Shown: positions 11,615 to 22,729 of the stretch, in pieces | Layout of the letters: every line of letters begins with the position of its first letter | Numbering within the stretch: position 1 is the stretch's first letter | Source of the DNA: Calliopum simillimum | Lineage: Eukaryota; Arthropoda; Insecta; Diptera; Lauxaniidae | Assembly (NCBI GenBank): GCA_951812925.1 | Contig: OX638368.1 | Coordinates: 18,539,187-18,603,186 of the forward strand | Length of the DNA stretch: 64,000 nucleotides | Reading direction: 5' to 3' | Made by a program: the position numbers and the translations under genes | Notes under the pieces: model-generated | What the model was told of the DNA's origin: nothing | What the model saw: the letters and a program-made list of their open reading frames with translations, nothing else | The model's database searches: none

Positions 11615-12316
11615 CAAGATGCGCCATCTTTTATGACGGTATGTAAACATCGAATAACTTTGACATTTCTCAACCGATTGATTTGGTTGTACGTGTCTTT
11701 GAAACGTCAATTCAGTACGATTTTAACCATGAATCGGTTTACACCTAAACAGCGTGTTAAAATAGTGACAATGTACATAGAAAATAGTCGTTCAGTCGTA
11801 TCGGTGGATGTTGGCTCATTATGTCTGCCCGAAAATGCGTGAAAAAGGTCTTCATGGTTATTGGTTTCAACTAGACGGTGCCCCATGCCACACTGCAAAT
11901 CAAACAATTCAGTTTCTGCAACGAAAATTCCCTGGACGTCTGATATCAAAAAGAGGCGACATTGACTGGCCACCCAAATCTCCAGACTTGACCCCTCCGG
12001 ACTTCTTCTTGTGGGGATATTTGAAAAGCAAAGTCTACGCCAACAAGCCCCAGACCATTGACGAGGAAAACATTCGTGCCGAAATCGCCATTATACCTCC
12101 CGAGATGCTCAAAAAAGTAATGAAAAACGCAGCAAAAAGGTCACATTTTGTTTTGGCCAATAAAGGCGATCATTTGATTGATGTTGTATTCAAAAACTGG
12201 TCTCATTAAATTGTAAAGGTCGAAATTGAATAAAAATGACTCATGTATGAAAATCGGTTGTTTTTTTTCAAAGTTATTCAATGTTTACAAACTGTCATAA
12301 AAGATGGCGTACCCTG
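11615..12316 (+). mobile_element. Internally deleted mariner, DD41D (rosa) type
   Basis: TA dinucleotides at 11613-11614 and 12317-12318 flank inverted ends that match over about 50-60 bp. Both carry CGCCATCTTTTATGAC, then TAAACAT..GAATAACTTTGA, then CAACCGAT. At 702 bp it is roughly half the length usual for mariners. The start and end of the transposase frame are kept while the middle is lost. It is non-autonomous, lying in the cyclase intron and transcribed antisense to that gene. Confidence 0.9.
11729..12209 (+). pseudogene. Truncated DD41D mariner transposase
   Basis: The frame begins with Met at 11729 (MNRFTPKQRVKIVTMYIEN), the start of the helix-turn-helix region. Near 11806 a deletion removes the rest of the DNA-binding region and the first catalytic Asp, and shifts the frame. 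The second frame keeps the C-terminal part: YWFQLDGAPCH, with catalytic Asp codon 11874-11876, and WPPKSPDLTPPDFFLWG, with the third Asp codon 12000-12002. These two Asp are 42 positions apart, that is 41 residues between them, the spacing that defines the DD41D (rosa) group of mariners. The C-terminal 134 codons are fully open, suggesting the deletion was recent or the copy is being cross-mobilised. It is not functional alone because the first Asp is gone. Confidence 0.88.
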
Positions 12317-13789
12317 TATGTAGGAAGTAAGCGTCTCAGACAGACTGATAATAGCGGAGTTGCACAACGTTTGACTAGAAGTGGACGAAATCACTAACTG
12401 AACGGCAACACTGACTTTAACGAAGGCGGAGAGAACAGAACGAATAGATTGAACGAAAAACGAACTAAATCAGATATACAAGCGAACGAACGATGTGAGT
12501 TGTGTAAACGACGAGCTAACGAGAAGACGTTCTGTTAAGCTAATGTAAATATAGCAAATATTAAAACGATAAAAAGAACAAAGAACATCAAATTTGAACT
12601 TTTGTATTTTATTTTAAACTAAATATTTCCTTTTGAATTAATGATATGTTAAAATGAACTAAAGTTGAAAGTGTTTTAAATTGTATGGAATAGAATATCC
12701 TACATTTATTATAAATTTTTGAAAATAAACATTTTTTTCCATTTTTATCCTTGACTTTTATTTTTTTTTATTGAATGAGAATTGTATAATCCAAAAATAT
12801 TAATTCAAGGTTATTGATGGATCACGGACTTACCTATAGTTAAGCTAAAGTGGATTTTCATAAGATCGTTGGAACCTTGTTCATCATTCTCTATTACATT
12901 CCATTCAACTGGGAGGCTGCAAGGGGATTTAGCCCCCATAACCCCTCTCTGGATCCACTCATAAACATTTTTTTTTGAAAAATCCCATTTTGAAAATTTT
13001 TTGGATTTCTTCTCCAAACTTAACGAAGGCCTACTTTGTATGATTTTACGTGACTCTTTTGCTCCAATCGATGGAAAAGGCTAAGAAGAGGAAATATCAT
13101 TGAAATAAAAATCGAAGCCTGTCTGTTTTGGCAAATTTTGTAGTCAATTTTTTCACCAATCGTTGGGCTAAGAACAGTGATAGATTTAGAACATCTTCAG
13201 AATCAGCATTCAACTGATGAAATGGACCCCAACAACGTTTAAAATTTATTACCGAACTTTATGAACAAATCAATGTAGGACAGAAACAGCTCAGAAGCGG
13301 AGAAGGGAACATAAGCTTTTGAACAAAGTCACTGGCAAGCAACACTCTCAACACGAACAGGCAATCAGACAACCTTTAAAACAAAAACTAAACGAAATAA
13401 AACTTGACGAATGTAACCAAGCGTGGCTAGGTATATAAAGCGGAAACGAAGAAGTTTGAAATAGACGATTGAATTCTAAAATAAGTGAAACCTAAAACGT
13501 AAAAACTTAACAATAACTAAATGTAAAATAAAATAATATTAAACGAAAAAAACCTAATTTTAAAAAATAAAACTAAATTTTAACTAAAAAACTCCCTTAA
13601 GTTTTTTAAAGGAAAACATTTCCACCTCAATGTATATGGTGTTATACAAAAAATTTCGCAAAAACTCACTACAAGATATCGAGGAAGTATCTTTTGATAT
13701 TCTAAATCCTCCAAAAAGCCCTATTTTTGAATTGATTACAGAGCAAAGATGCCTTTACACGTGAAGACTCATATCTAAGTATGTTATGA
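12317..13789. other. Unassigned stretch with purine-rich blocks
   Basis: Blocks at 12320-12600 and 13230-13510 are rich in GAACGAA/AACGAA-like sequence and unlike the surrounding poly-AT. They could be LTR or 5'-leader remnants. No paired copy, open frame or boundary was found. A TATATAAAG box is listed separately. Confidence 0.35.
13431..13440 (+). promoter_or_regulatory. TATA-box-like site
   Basis: GTATATAAAG is followed by CGGAAACGAAGAAG and a purine-rich leader-like run. This resembles a retroelement or gene core promoter. No downstream coding frame could be tied to it, so this is a weak call. Confidence 0.25.
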
Positions 13790-13922
13790 TTCGTAAAATA
13801 GGTTGAATGTTTGAAGTTGATTTAAGTGATGTGAAAAATGTGTGTGCATCAGTCTCCGCGTAAGTTTTTTTTTATGTTACTGAACATATTATTTTATCTT
13901 TATAAACAATCAGAGGGGATAT
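13790..13922 (-). repeat. GGAGAATGA repeat, reverse copy, left part
   Basis: Read on the minus strand this matches the 3' half of the copies at 21286-22165 and 62905-63905. The stretch CTCCGCGTAAG..ATAAACAATCAGAGGGG here corresponds to the reverse complement of CCCCTCTAATTGTTTATTGA and the GCGGAGAAT block near 63450-63540. The copy is interrupted at 13922 by the 2.6-kb element and resumes at 16537. Confidence 0.75.
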
Positions 13923-16536
13923 TGTTGTGAACCCTAATTATTCATGTCTAATGCGGCCCGCCATAGCTAGCTCACGGTACAGGGAGGGTTTCGACCCGCC
14001 GCACTAGACCGAGGGACAACAATAAGTTCTACCGCCGAGCTAGCCCGGAAGTAGAACATAAACTGAAAACAACGTTTTCAATCTATTATAAAAAATAAAA
14101 AAAAAACGAATCAAAACAAAACTTCGAAACCAAAAAAAAACTCAAAAAAAAAAAACATCAAAACCAAATATTGCCACACCAGAAGAGGGAAAGATGTTAA
14201 CCCCTAAGCCACCCACCCAACCAGTGACACCTTACAATTTCAATGGTGTCACCCACGTAACTCACCGTACCGCTACTGTCACCGCATCACAAACGTCACC
14301 ACAATTCAGCACCCCTTCCCAAAATCAAAAACTCTAGGCCATATTCATTCTCAAATTCTTAAATAAGATATTTATTACAAAATATATCAAATTTAATCAA
14401 ACTTATTCCCTATTCAGGTCACCTCTAGGCAACTCATACAAATTATGGGTTTATGCCTCCACAAATAATTGAAGCGCATTCAATACGCTTTTACACAAAA
14501 AAAAAAAAAAATATAATTTAAATAAAAGAGAATATCATAATTGATCCCACTCAAATTATCAAAATTTTATGAACGTTATTAAAAATAATATATAAAAAGA
14601 TATTTAAAAATGTGAGGATAAAATGGCTTTTACCAATTTTTTAAAATTTCATTACAAAAGACATAAATATGTATGTATTTTAAATGCAATACTACAAAGA
14701 ATAAATTTTAATACCTTGAATTCTTTTCCCCGTACGACGAAACATAAAAAAAACACGTATCACCGGAAAAAAATCACGCGACTAGTTCCCCGATCGGACT
14801 TTAATTACTTTTACGATATTCGATATAAACCACGATTTCATTACCCGACACGCGCTTTATCCTGCAGGAGCTCTTTTAGCAGATTATCGAATACACGAAT
14901 GTTACTAAACTCGAAATCCTTATTTCCTTTAAAACAGGATTTATACGAATCGAATCTATTCAATGTTTACACAAACAAAATTGAAACTTATTTACGTACA
15001 TATAAATAACGAAAACTTATTCCAAGGACACAACAAGCACTACCACCGGATTAATAGCGTTACTGTCGTTTTGAAATGTGACAAAAAACTTAAATCTCAC
15101 TGCAAAATGAATTACAGAATGTGCGACACTATCTTTACTCTTTACCGAAATGTTTGTTCTTTGCTCCAGAAAAGTAGGGCCTATTATGTCCCTGAAATAA
15201 GCTCTTCAGGAATAAAATAAATCTTCATAAGCTTAATTTATACCACCCCGACGAATTCTTGTTCAGCCAAAACGAAAACCAGGCTCGTTGCGAAGACAAT
15301 ATCGGCCAACACTCTTTCCAAACTATTTTGCTGCTTGCTCGAAAAGACCAATCTTGACGCAATAAATCTTATATAGCTGAGCGGACTCAGACTTGGATAC
15401 CAGAATTTCAATATGGCCGTGCGAATACTTTACTGTACGTAGTAAAAAATGGCGTTTTTCCCCGTGCAACTATTTTTTTCTTTAAAAATACAAAAAATTT
15501 GGACGGTCACTTATCTTGATCTGGTGCTTCAACTTTTCAAATTACTCCAAGTCGCCTTACAAATACTCTCCTGGTCCAACTCAGCTCTGGGTTATTCCCT
15601 TAGCGCACCCCACGGCCTTCAATGCAAGCTAAATCGAATACTGCTTATTTTGGAGTGCTGTCTTTTTCTCTTCTAAGTCTTCGCCTAACCCTTAAAAAAA
15701 AACTTTCGATACAACGCTTTCTACCTGATTTAACATTATGAAAATTACCTTGTGAATCTGCGTCTAATCTCTTATTTTCCTTCCTGGCAAAACTCGTTCT
15801 CCCCTAGGCACCACTGAATAATTTTCCAGCTAACCGACTACGATTCTTTGTGGCCAACAAAAACACTCATCGAATCGTTATATTCAGCCTTTTTTTTTAC
15901 GTTCACAAAACTTAAATTTTTTACAACTATGGATTTTTCATTAGAAAATTAAAATTTAATCCACTTTAAATTCTTTTCTTCATAGCCTTTCCGCCATTTT
16001 GCAAATGTTCTTAGTATTTAAATGTACAGCGATTTACTTTAATATTTAGCGGCTTCACAGTTGCACGATTCAATTCTTACTACTCAACACCAGAAAAATC
16101 TTTCCCACCGACAGCTTCGTTCCAGCAAAAATTACAAAATTTTCGTGGCTGCCAACTTAACGATCACAAAAAGTACTTATTCCTGCTGCCCTTGACATTT
16201 CCCCTTAATATTTCAACGAACTCACTTTGAAGTTCAAGTTCAAGGTTTCGTTAAATTTTCCAATTCTTACTAACACTAACACAATTCGATCTCACACAAT
16301 TTGTCCTCACATTCCAACAAGAGAGATGTTGCCAACGCTCAATCTAATTCTGTCAACATAAAACTGGCATTTTCTAGCAACATTTCTCAAAAACAATATT
16401 CTGAGAGAAACTGAATTAGCAGCTTTGCTAACATTCAAGAACCCCCAGTGGGAAAAAGATTGCCTATGACTTATAAAATTTAAGAAAATTAACTTTTATT
16501 TAATTTCGCGACAATGACCATCGCCAACACGCAACA
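13923..16536. mobile_element. 2.6-kb TGTTG...CAACA element (LTR-like) nested in a repeat
   Basis: The element begins TGTTGTGAACCC and ends ACGCAACA, with ATAT on both sides (13919-13922 and 16537-16540). Removing it restores a continuous GGAGAATGA repeat, judged against the two uninterrupted copies, so the boundaries are firm. TG...CA ends with a 4-bp duplication fit an LTR or solo LTR of a retrotransposon, but 2,614 bp is long for one. The first ~160 bp is GC-rich (GGCCCGCCATAGCTAGCTC region) and the remainder is C-rich on the plus strand, unlike its surroundings. No terminal repeat was seen within it. Open frames at 14623-15009, 14963-15220 and 15449-15676 have no recognisable retroviral motif. 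Confidence 0.75.
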
Positions 16537-17035
16537 ATATCTACCAACTTCAACTTTTTTTAAAAAAAAATTGATATTTTCATATTACTGCTTTTGCAAA
16601 ATTTCGTTATTCTCCGTTTAATCATTCTCCGTAGTTTTTTGTGTGCAATATTTCACCATTCTCCGTTAAGTAACCCTACACCCGGCTTTTTTTGTTAGTT
16701 TTGTTTAAACCATTTATTTAAAAAATACAAATTAAAACTTAGTCTTAGAACACTTAAATGAACTTTTTAAAAATTCGACACACAATTTTAAGGTTGCCAC
16801 CTGGTTATTTTCGAAAATCTTATTTAATTCTTATGTTTTTTTAACTAAATTGGAATTTTTTGTTTCAGAACCGCTCAAGTAAACTTTTCTGAAATTGTAC
16901 AAAAATTTTCGGTGTTGCCAACCGGTTTTTTTTGTTTTGTTAGTTTTGCATAAAGCAAATCTCGGTGCGATGAGTTTTTAACGCTTTTTAACGATTTATA
17001 CTAACATTTTCTGCCATGGCAAACGTAAAAAAAAG
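16537..17035 (-). repeat. GGAGAATGA repeat, reverse copy, right part
   Basis: This continues the repeat broken at 13922. Landmarks on the plus strand are CTTCAACTTTTTTT, three CATTCTCCG motifs (reverse of CGGAGAATG) at 16610-16665, GGTTGCCACCTGGTTATTTTCG at 16792, and the end near GGCAAACGTAAAAAAAAG. The corresponding forward copies start near 21286 and 62905. Confidence 0.75.
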
Positions 17036-17732
17036 ATTACAAATTTATTTTGGATTTTTCTAAAGTTCATTTAAGAGTTTTGAGACTAAAATTTTACTTA
17101 AATTTTTTAAATATATTGTAAAAGCAAAATTTAAAAAAAAAAATTTAAAGTAACCCTGAAAGTTTATGTTCATTTTTTAAAAATGTTTCAAACGTTAAAG
17201 ACATCATATTCTATACCTTCAAGTTATAAAATAAAAAAAAAAATAGGTGTTGACAAAAAAGCCATATTTTGTTACATTTTTCGTAGATTTATGGGTATAT
17301 TAAACATTGTATTGGTAAGGCATATTTTTTCTAAAGTTTTTATGGGCTTTCATACAAAATAAGTTTTCATTTGACATTCTAAGCAAATATATCAAAACAT
17401 TAAGGTCAGTTTAGAAGCAATTATTTTTAGTTGTAAAAATAATAAAAATTTTATAAGTTTTGCGTTTTTAATGCCAGTAAACTTTAAACACATCCGTAGC
17501 AGTGATTTTTGAACTTTACGATTATTAAATGAATTGATAAGCAATATGTATATATTTTAGTAAATTTAGAATGAAATATAAAAATTTGTGTTTGAAAATA
17601 AGCGAGACAGCTTTAACACTAGAGCTACCTAACAAAAAAGTTCAGAAGGCTTTCCAACGCACAATTTTCCCTTGGATTGATGCTTAATATTTACAAATGC
17701 ACATACAATATACCTATTTAACTACTACTTAC

Positions 17733-18567
17733 TTCGCACCACCTTGGAGAAATCCATTAACATTTTCACGATTTTCTCATGAGTCAAAATTCCTTCGCCG
17801 ATAAATTGCTGAATAACCGACTTTTTATCGATTTTCTTATGCACCGCAGATATACAAAAGAAGCAGGGTGAATACCCCTTTGTACTGAGATTCACATTTT
17901 GATGGATGAGACCAGTGCGTGTCCAATTGAAACTTTCCATTATGTTAAGTATAGCATCACCCAAAATATTGATTTGTGCACCGATGCGCGTTAGTGTCGT
18001 ATAGGGATCGGCTTTCTTATCGAATTCCGGAGCATTGCCACCCGAAGTAATAACCGGTACTTCCCAGACACCGGCATAACGTGAAATCGGTGCCAAAACA
18101 TATTGACACGGTAGACCAAATACTGCATCGATATTTGAACGATCTGTATAGATTTCATAAAAAGCAATTGGTCCATAGACCGAGGAACAAAACGTATCAC
18201 GTGAGATCAGCGTAAAATCGATGAGTGCATTTGGAAAGCCCAGGCTTTGTACATGCTCCAGGGCTACCTCTAATGTAGGAAGTACTTTTGCCAGAATGCA
18301 ATCATCATTTCTATTTTCTGATGCTTCGAGTGGCAGCAATGCAGTGAAAATGAGCTCTTTGCGTGGTAGCAAGGGTGTTGCAATGCCACCATTGGAGGTA
18401 TGTTTGCCACGAAAATGTTGCACAGTTTGATTTTGTAATTTCGCAGTTGAAATGCGTATCGCTTGTTGTTCTTGCAGTAAAAGCAGCAACAGCAAAAGCA
18501 GGAATGTTGTAGCATTGTACAGCGACGACACTGGGCAGTGAGTTGAGAGCTTTTTGAGAAATTTCAT
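17733..18567 (-). CDS. Receptor-type guanylyl cyclase (natriuretic-peptide-receptor-like), exon 1
   Basis: This exon encodes the N-terminus of a single-pass membrane receptor that, in its family, makes cGMP when an extracellular peptide binds. The Met at 18567 is preferred over an in-frame Met at 18621, because it puts the nine-Leu signal-peptide core at residues 23-31; starting at 18621 would leave it unusually deep. Residues about 65-278 fit the ANF-receptor ligand-binding domain. Visible family marks are LAKVLPTLEVALEHVQSLG, CQYVLAPISRYAGVWEVPVI, DPYTTLTRIGAQI, and FNWTRTGLI before PCFF. Potential N-glycosylation sites include NWT and NLS. The exon ends ..FSKVVR plus one base at a GTAAGT donor and continues in exon 2 at 5669. 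It resembles vertebrate NPR1/NPR2 ectodomains and the fly CG31183-type receptor; the exact orthologue is not settled. The cyclase domain is outside the window. Confidence 0.92.
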
Positions 18568-19207
18568 AATTTCATAAAAACTTTTTTGTATAATTTTTGT
18601 AAAATTGGAATTTTTTTTCATTTATTTAAATTTTGCGATTTTTATCGGCTTGATGGATTTATAATTAGTCGGATTCATTACAATTATTTTTTTGTATCTC
18701 TTTTATTCTTTCTTGGATACTTTTTTTTTGTGCATATTTATATTTTAATTTATTTATTTAGTTTTTTCACTGATATTATTAAATGAAACGTTTTTGTTTT
18801 ACACATATTTATATTTATTAAATTCGTTCATTATTTCTTTACATTTTTTTGGTTCACTTTTTAAAATTTTTATCACAGTTCTGTTTGTTATCTTTTGAAA
18901 TATGTGGATTTTTCAAGCTGAAAATTTTGTAAAAAAATTATACAAATAAATTCAAAGGAAAAAAAAAAGAAAAATCACCAAAATATACCTATAGCTTATA
19001 ACCGCTTTTTTAAAAAAAATTTTTTTTATATAAAAAACTGATGAATTTAATGTAAAAAATTGTTATTTTATTCATGGACTCATAAAAACTATATATGGTA
19101 GAGCAAAACTAATGTCATACTTTGAATTAACTGTTAGAATTGAATGAAATTGGTTCTTACGAAAACAATACCTGAAAAAGCAAAATTCTAGCTATTAAGT
19201 TGAAATT
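18568..19207. other. Region upstream of cyclase exon 1
   Basis: This should hold the 5' untranslated region, or a splice acceptor to an upstream leader exon. It is T-rich on the plus strand. No clear TATA box, initiator or CpG cluster is seen immediately upstream, so the promoter may be distant. Confidence 0.35.
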
Positions 19208-19372
19208 AGTAAGAGTGCTATCTTTGGCCAGGCCAAAAATTAATTACTATACACCAAAAAATTTTAAAATCTTTGATTGTATAGAAAGATACTACGTCCT
19301 CCTAGTTTTTGTATAGAAATTGCATTTACTATTCTTAGTATCTGAGTGAAATTTGCTTGAATTATCTCAAAG
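19208..19372 (+). repeat. 'CTAGTAAGGGTGT' repeat, copy 2 (fragment)
   Basis: This is a diverged start (TTAGTAAGAGTGC, GGCCAGGCC, CTATACACC) followed by part of a central unit ending GAATTATCTCAAAG. It is broken by a LINE 3' fragment. Confidence 0.55.
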
Positions 19373-19470
19373 AAATTCCAAGAATTGGAAAAGTCGTGGC
19401 TAGAGATAAAAGTCATCGAAAGAGATTGCGACAAATTAAGTCATTTCATATTGGCTCTATGCAAACTAGA
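19373..19470 (+). mobile_element. LINE 3'-end fragment (same family as 44.6 and 48.5 kb)
   Basis: The sequence CAAGAATTGGAAAAGTCGTG and CATATTGGCTCTATGC matches the last ~100 bp of the coding end of the LINE at 45535-45630. It was inserted in, or abuts, the interspersed repeat copy. It is a heavily 5'-truncated copy. Confidence 0.6.
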
Positions 19471-19482
19471 ACATGTAAGTTT

Positions 19483-19675
19483 ACTTTTCTTAGTGTTGAT
19501 TCCCTTTAGTATTGATTTTAAATTTTTTTGGTATTAAATTCCGATTTTTGAAATTTATTCCAGAAAAGTATGAAATTTATTCCAAAATAGTATAAAATTA
19601 ATACTTTTTTTGCATTGTTCTATTTAAATACTTTTTGGTTTTAAAACTAAACTAAAAGTTTTACTGTGTGCCCCT
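19483..19675 (+). repeat. Single end of the 0.5-2.0 kb inverted element
   Basis: This matches the left arm 505-712 in the same direction: TTGATTCCCTTTAGTATTGA, GTATTAAATTCCGATTTTT, GAAATTTATTCC, ACTGTGTG. No partner arm is nearby, so it is a solo end or truncated copy. Confidence 0.65.
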
Positions 19676-20319
19676 CTTAGGAGTTGAATCTCTATACAAT
19701 TCAAACAACACCTTCAGTGGGTGGTACCACGCACGTCCGCGCGAAATGCGTTTTCTATAGGATTTTGATGAGAGGTATCTCATTTTCTTCAGGAACTTAC
19801 GCTGATGTCAAATTTGAAAGAATTTTTAAAATCCCAACGACATTTTTTTTTTAAGTCGGGTAAAGTGATTTTTCAGTACAAAATTTTTGACCATTTTTTT
19901 TTAAAGACCAAAATTTTGAAAACAGAGGCCTAAGAAAAAAATGTAAGCCGCAAACTTTATTTTACAGATTTTTCCCTATCATTTGATATTAAGAACATTA
20001 AAATGTAACTGCCGTAGAAAAAGTTATAACCTTTTGAAAATGAGAGTGTTTTTTTGGTAGTTAGCACACTAAAATCTATATATGCCAGGTAGGAAAAAAT
20101 TGAAATCGAACTGTTGTGAACTAAAAAAAGGTGTCAAATTACTCCTGAGCACTTACTAAATAAGACAAAAAAGTTTTGAAAAAAAGTTCATCGACTACTG
20201 TTTGAAAAAGGTCGAAAAATCGCGCGGATGTGCCACGCCCTCTTGTATGAATCAACCAAGTTTCTTAACAGATCTTGAATTTTTTGCATAACAAACTAGT
20301 TCCATACCTATAGCGTAAA

Positions 20320-20705
20320 TCAATCTAATAACTTGTTAAGCCAGAAGCTGTTTTAAACCTAAGCAGAAAAGATACAAAAACATACAGTGAAATATTGCCA
20401 GGTCACTGTAAACTTAATAATCAGCTAAAAAAAATGGGTCTGGTAAACGATGATTCTTGTCGACTCTATCAAGAGGACTTGGAAGCAGAGGAGCATGTGT
20501 AGTGTACCTGCTTCGCTGCGGTAAGTCACAGAATTAAGTAACTAGGTGCCGAGATTTTAGATGCTAATAACATAGGTAAATTAATCCCACGGCACTGACC
20601 AAAATTATAGATATTCTGGAACAGTTCTGACAGAGAAAAAGGCTCTATAATAGATATATTTAGATCGCAGTGCAATCCAAAACCTTCAAGTAATAATAAT
20701 AATAA
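20320..20705 (+). pseudogene. 3' end of RNase H-type LINE, copy 1
   Basis: This aligns by eye with 37955-38325. Shared phrases are GCAGAAAAGATACA, AATGGGTCTGGTA/ATATGGGTCTGGTA and AAGAGGACTTGGAA, with reading C-R-L-Y/C-Q-E-D-L-E, part of a Cys-containing tail found after RNase H in I/LOA-type LINEs. Several stops break it (for example GTGTAGTG). It ends in a short (AAT)n run at 20692-20707, a tail typical of such LINEs. Confidence 0.65.
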
Positions 20706-20859
20706 TCAGCGTCAAATACATAGTTCTAGAGATATGAAGAAATTTGAAACAAAGAAACCTTTTCCTGATTGATTTAATCAAAAATTGTGCTATAGTTTCC
20801 GAGTCCATAAAGGAAAAAAATCAATTGGGCCAAGAAATAATAAACTAACATAAAAAAAA

Positions 20860-21285
20860 CTAGTAAGGGTGTAACCTTAGGCCTGGCCAAACAATAAATA
20901 CCCTACACTGCAGTATTTTGAAAATTTATAGTTCTTAGTGTCTAAATGAAATTTGGTTGGTCTATCTCAAAAAACGCTTTCAGTATAGCGTTTTGAAGCT
21001 TTAACTTATATGGGCGGCAGGCGTGTCCGTTGACCGATTTCGCTCATTTTCAATCCCACTAGCTAACTTTGATGACGGAGGTAGTGTACCACAATTCATT
21101 GAATTATCTTGCTCAGTTTTCCCAAAGAATGTATTTCCACACACAGCCAGCCACCCAGCCAGCCAGACGGACGGACAGGAGGTGACGCTGATCAAAGTAT
21201 ATATACTTTTCTATATCTTTCACGCCTCCTTCACTGCGTTACAAACGGAAGGACAAAGTGAATATACCCTCGGTGTAGGGTAAAA
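20860..21285 (+). repeat. 'CTAGTAAGGGTGT' repeat, copy 3 (internally short)
   Basis: It has intact ends: CTAGTAAGGGTGTAACC with ATACCCTACAC at the start, and CGGTGTAGGGTAAA at the end. The central tandem array is reduced to about one unit. The end block contains a (CCAGCCAGC) run near 21146-21163 and GGACAAAGTGAATATACCCT. A GGAGAATGA repeat follows immediately. Confidence 0.75.
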
Positions 21286-22165
21286 AATGTACAATTTCAG
21301 AAAAGTTTATCTAGGCGGTTCTGTGGTCAAAAAACAATTGAATTAAATAAGATTTTCACAAAATAACCAAGTGGCAACCCTAAAAATTTGTTGGATTTTT
21401 GATAAGTTTATTTATGTGTTTTAAGACTTAAGATAAAATTTTTAGTTTTTAAATAAATGGTTTAAGCAAAACTAACAAAAACAAATCAGGTGGAGAATCA
21501 TTAAACGGAGAATGACAAAAAATAGCACAAAAGGGGTGGAGAATGACACAATGTTGCGAAAACAGTAATATCACATTGAAAAAGCAATTATGTATTTTTA
21601 AAAAAAGTTGAAACAGGTGGAAGACCTCTCTAATTGTTTATTGGATTGACTATATAAAAAGGTAAATTAATGTGTATAGCAATATAAAAAAAATTAAGCG
21701 GAGAATGACATACACTTGCGTTCTTTACAAAATTTTTAAACTTAAAAAAATAAAAAACAAACGAACACTATCGAAAAACCAAAACTGACTGAGCTGAAAA
21801 TGCACTGAATCTCCTCTTTCTTTTCACTTTAAGTTCTCTTTTTACTCAAAAAACTGAGAAAAACTGAGATGGTCTAATAAAAAAAATATATATACGAACA
21901 TTGTTGTTTAAGTAGTTTTTTAGAAAGTAACGTAATATGCGAAACGGGCAAATATAGTGCACTAAGAACCGGTTAAGGAAAAGACGGAGAATGAGTTTTT
22001 ATTATTTCATGGTAAAATATTTAAAATTATTTTTTTTTTCAAGCTATTCGTACAGAAGCTCCGGTAAAGAATCTGTATTAAATAGTTAAAATATCAAATT
22101 TTAAATTTATATATGTTTTTGAGCCCCATGACATTAAATGGTATATTTTTTAGAGAACCACCCAA
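21286..22165 (+). repeat. GGAGAATGA repeat, forward copy 1
   Basis: The copy runs from GTACAATTTCAGAAAAGTTT to the TTTTGAGCCCC..GACATTAAA block. It contains at least four GGAGAATGA/GGAGAATCA motifs, including GGTGGAGAATCATTAAACGG at 21489. It is non-coding. The 62905-63905 copy has the same order and extends further at the 5' side. Confidence 0.75.
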
Positions 22166-22729
22166 AAATATACTTAATGTAGTTGATTAGAGTTTCTATT
22201 GATTAAAAATCTCAGAAAAGGTTTTTGTATTCGTCGACGTTGCGAGCTTTTAAAATTTCGTTTTCTTTTTTTTTTTAATAAGGCCCGGATTTGCAGTCAT
22301 TAGTTAACTACTAACAAGTGTTTAACCAACAACATTTTGTGTTCAGTTATTAGTTAACCACTAGTTGAACCTACAAATTTCATAATTTTTAAATTATATT
22401 TTTGAGCACTTCAGCTTATTTGGTCGGGAAGTTTACTTCTTCATCAATAAAATTGTATGCGCGTGCGTTTTAATTTTTGTTTTTGTTTAATCTTTAAGTT
22501 AACCAAAACACTGAATATGAAACATTAGTTGAACTAATTTCAATATTTTAGTTAACTTATGACTGTGAATCTGGTCCAAAAAGAATTTTCTAGCAAAATT
22601 ATGTTTTAAATTACACTTTTATGTTTAATATTGTTTTTCAAAGTGTAGTCACCAGAATGTTGAAATTTGTTGCTATGAGCAATAAATCGGGCCACTTCCA
22701 AAGGCTTAGATACAAAGGGTGCTTTAAAA
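22166..22729. other. Non-coding stretch
   Basis: Contains a degenerate inverted/direct motif GTTAACTAC/TTAGTTAACCAC around 22300-22370 and 22540. No gene is seen. Confidence 0.35.

Larger units (their letters stand above)
5670..17732 (-). other. 12,063-bp intron of the cyclase gene
   Basis: The intron is bounded by a GTAAGT donor after 17733 and a CAG acceptor before 5669, phase 1. It holds two related foldback elements, an internally deleted rosa mariner, a GGAGAATGA-type repeat and a 2.6-kb TG...CA element inserted into that repeat. Long poly(T)/poly(A) tracts occur at 5827-5850 and 6179-6192. No other exon was recognised in it. Confidence 0.8.

Noticed and set aside
14623..15676. Gag-like or other genes in the 2.6-kb TG...CA element
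   Set aside because: The three frames show no zinc knuckle, protease, reverse transcriptase or integrase motif and overlap in inconsistent frames.
17725..18621. A complete 298-residue secreted protein ending at the stop after ..VVRSK
   Set aside because: The last three codons read into a GTAAGT splice donor. The frame continues perfectly in the exon at 5669-5555, so the stop is intronic.
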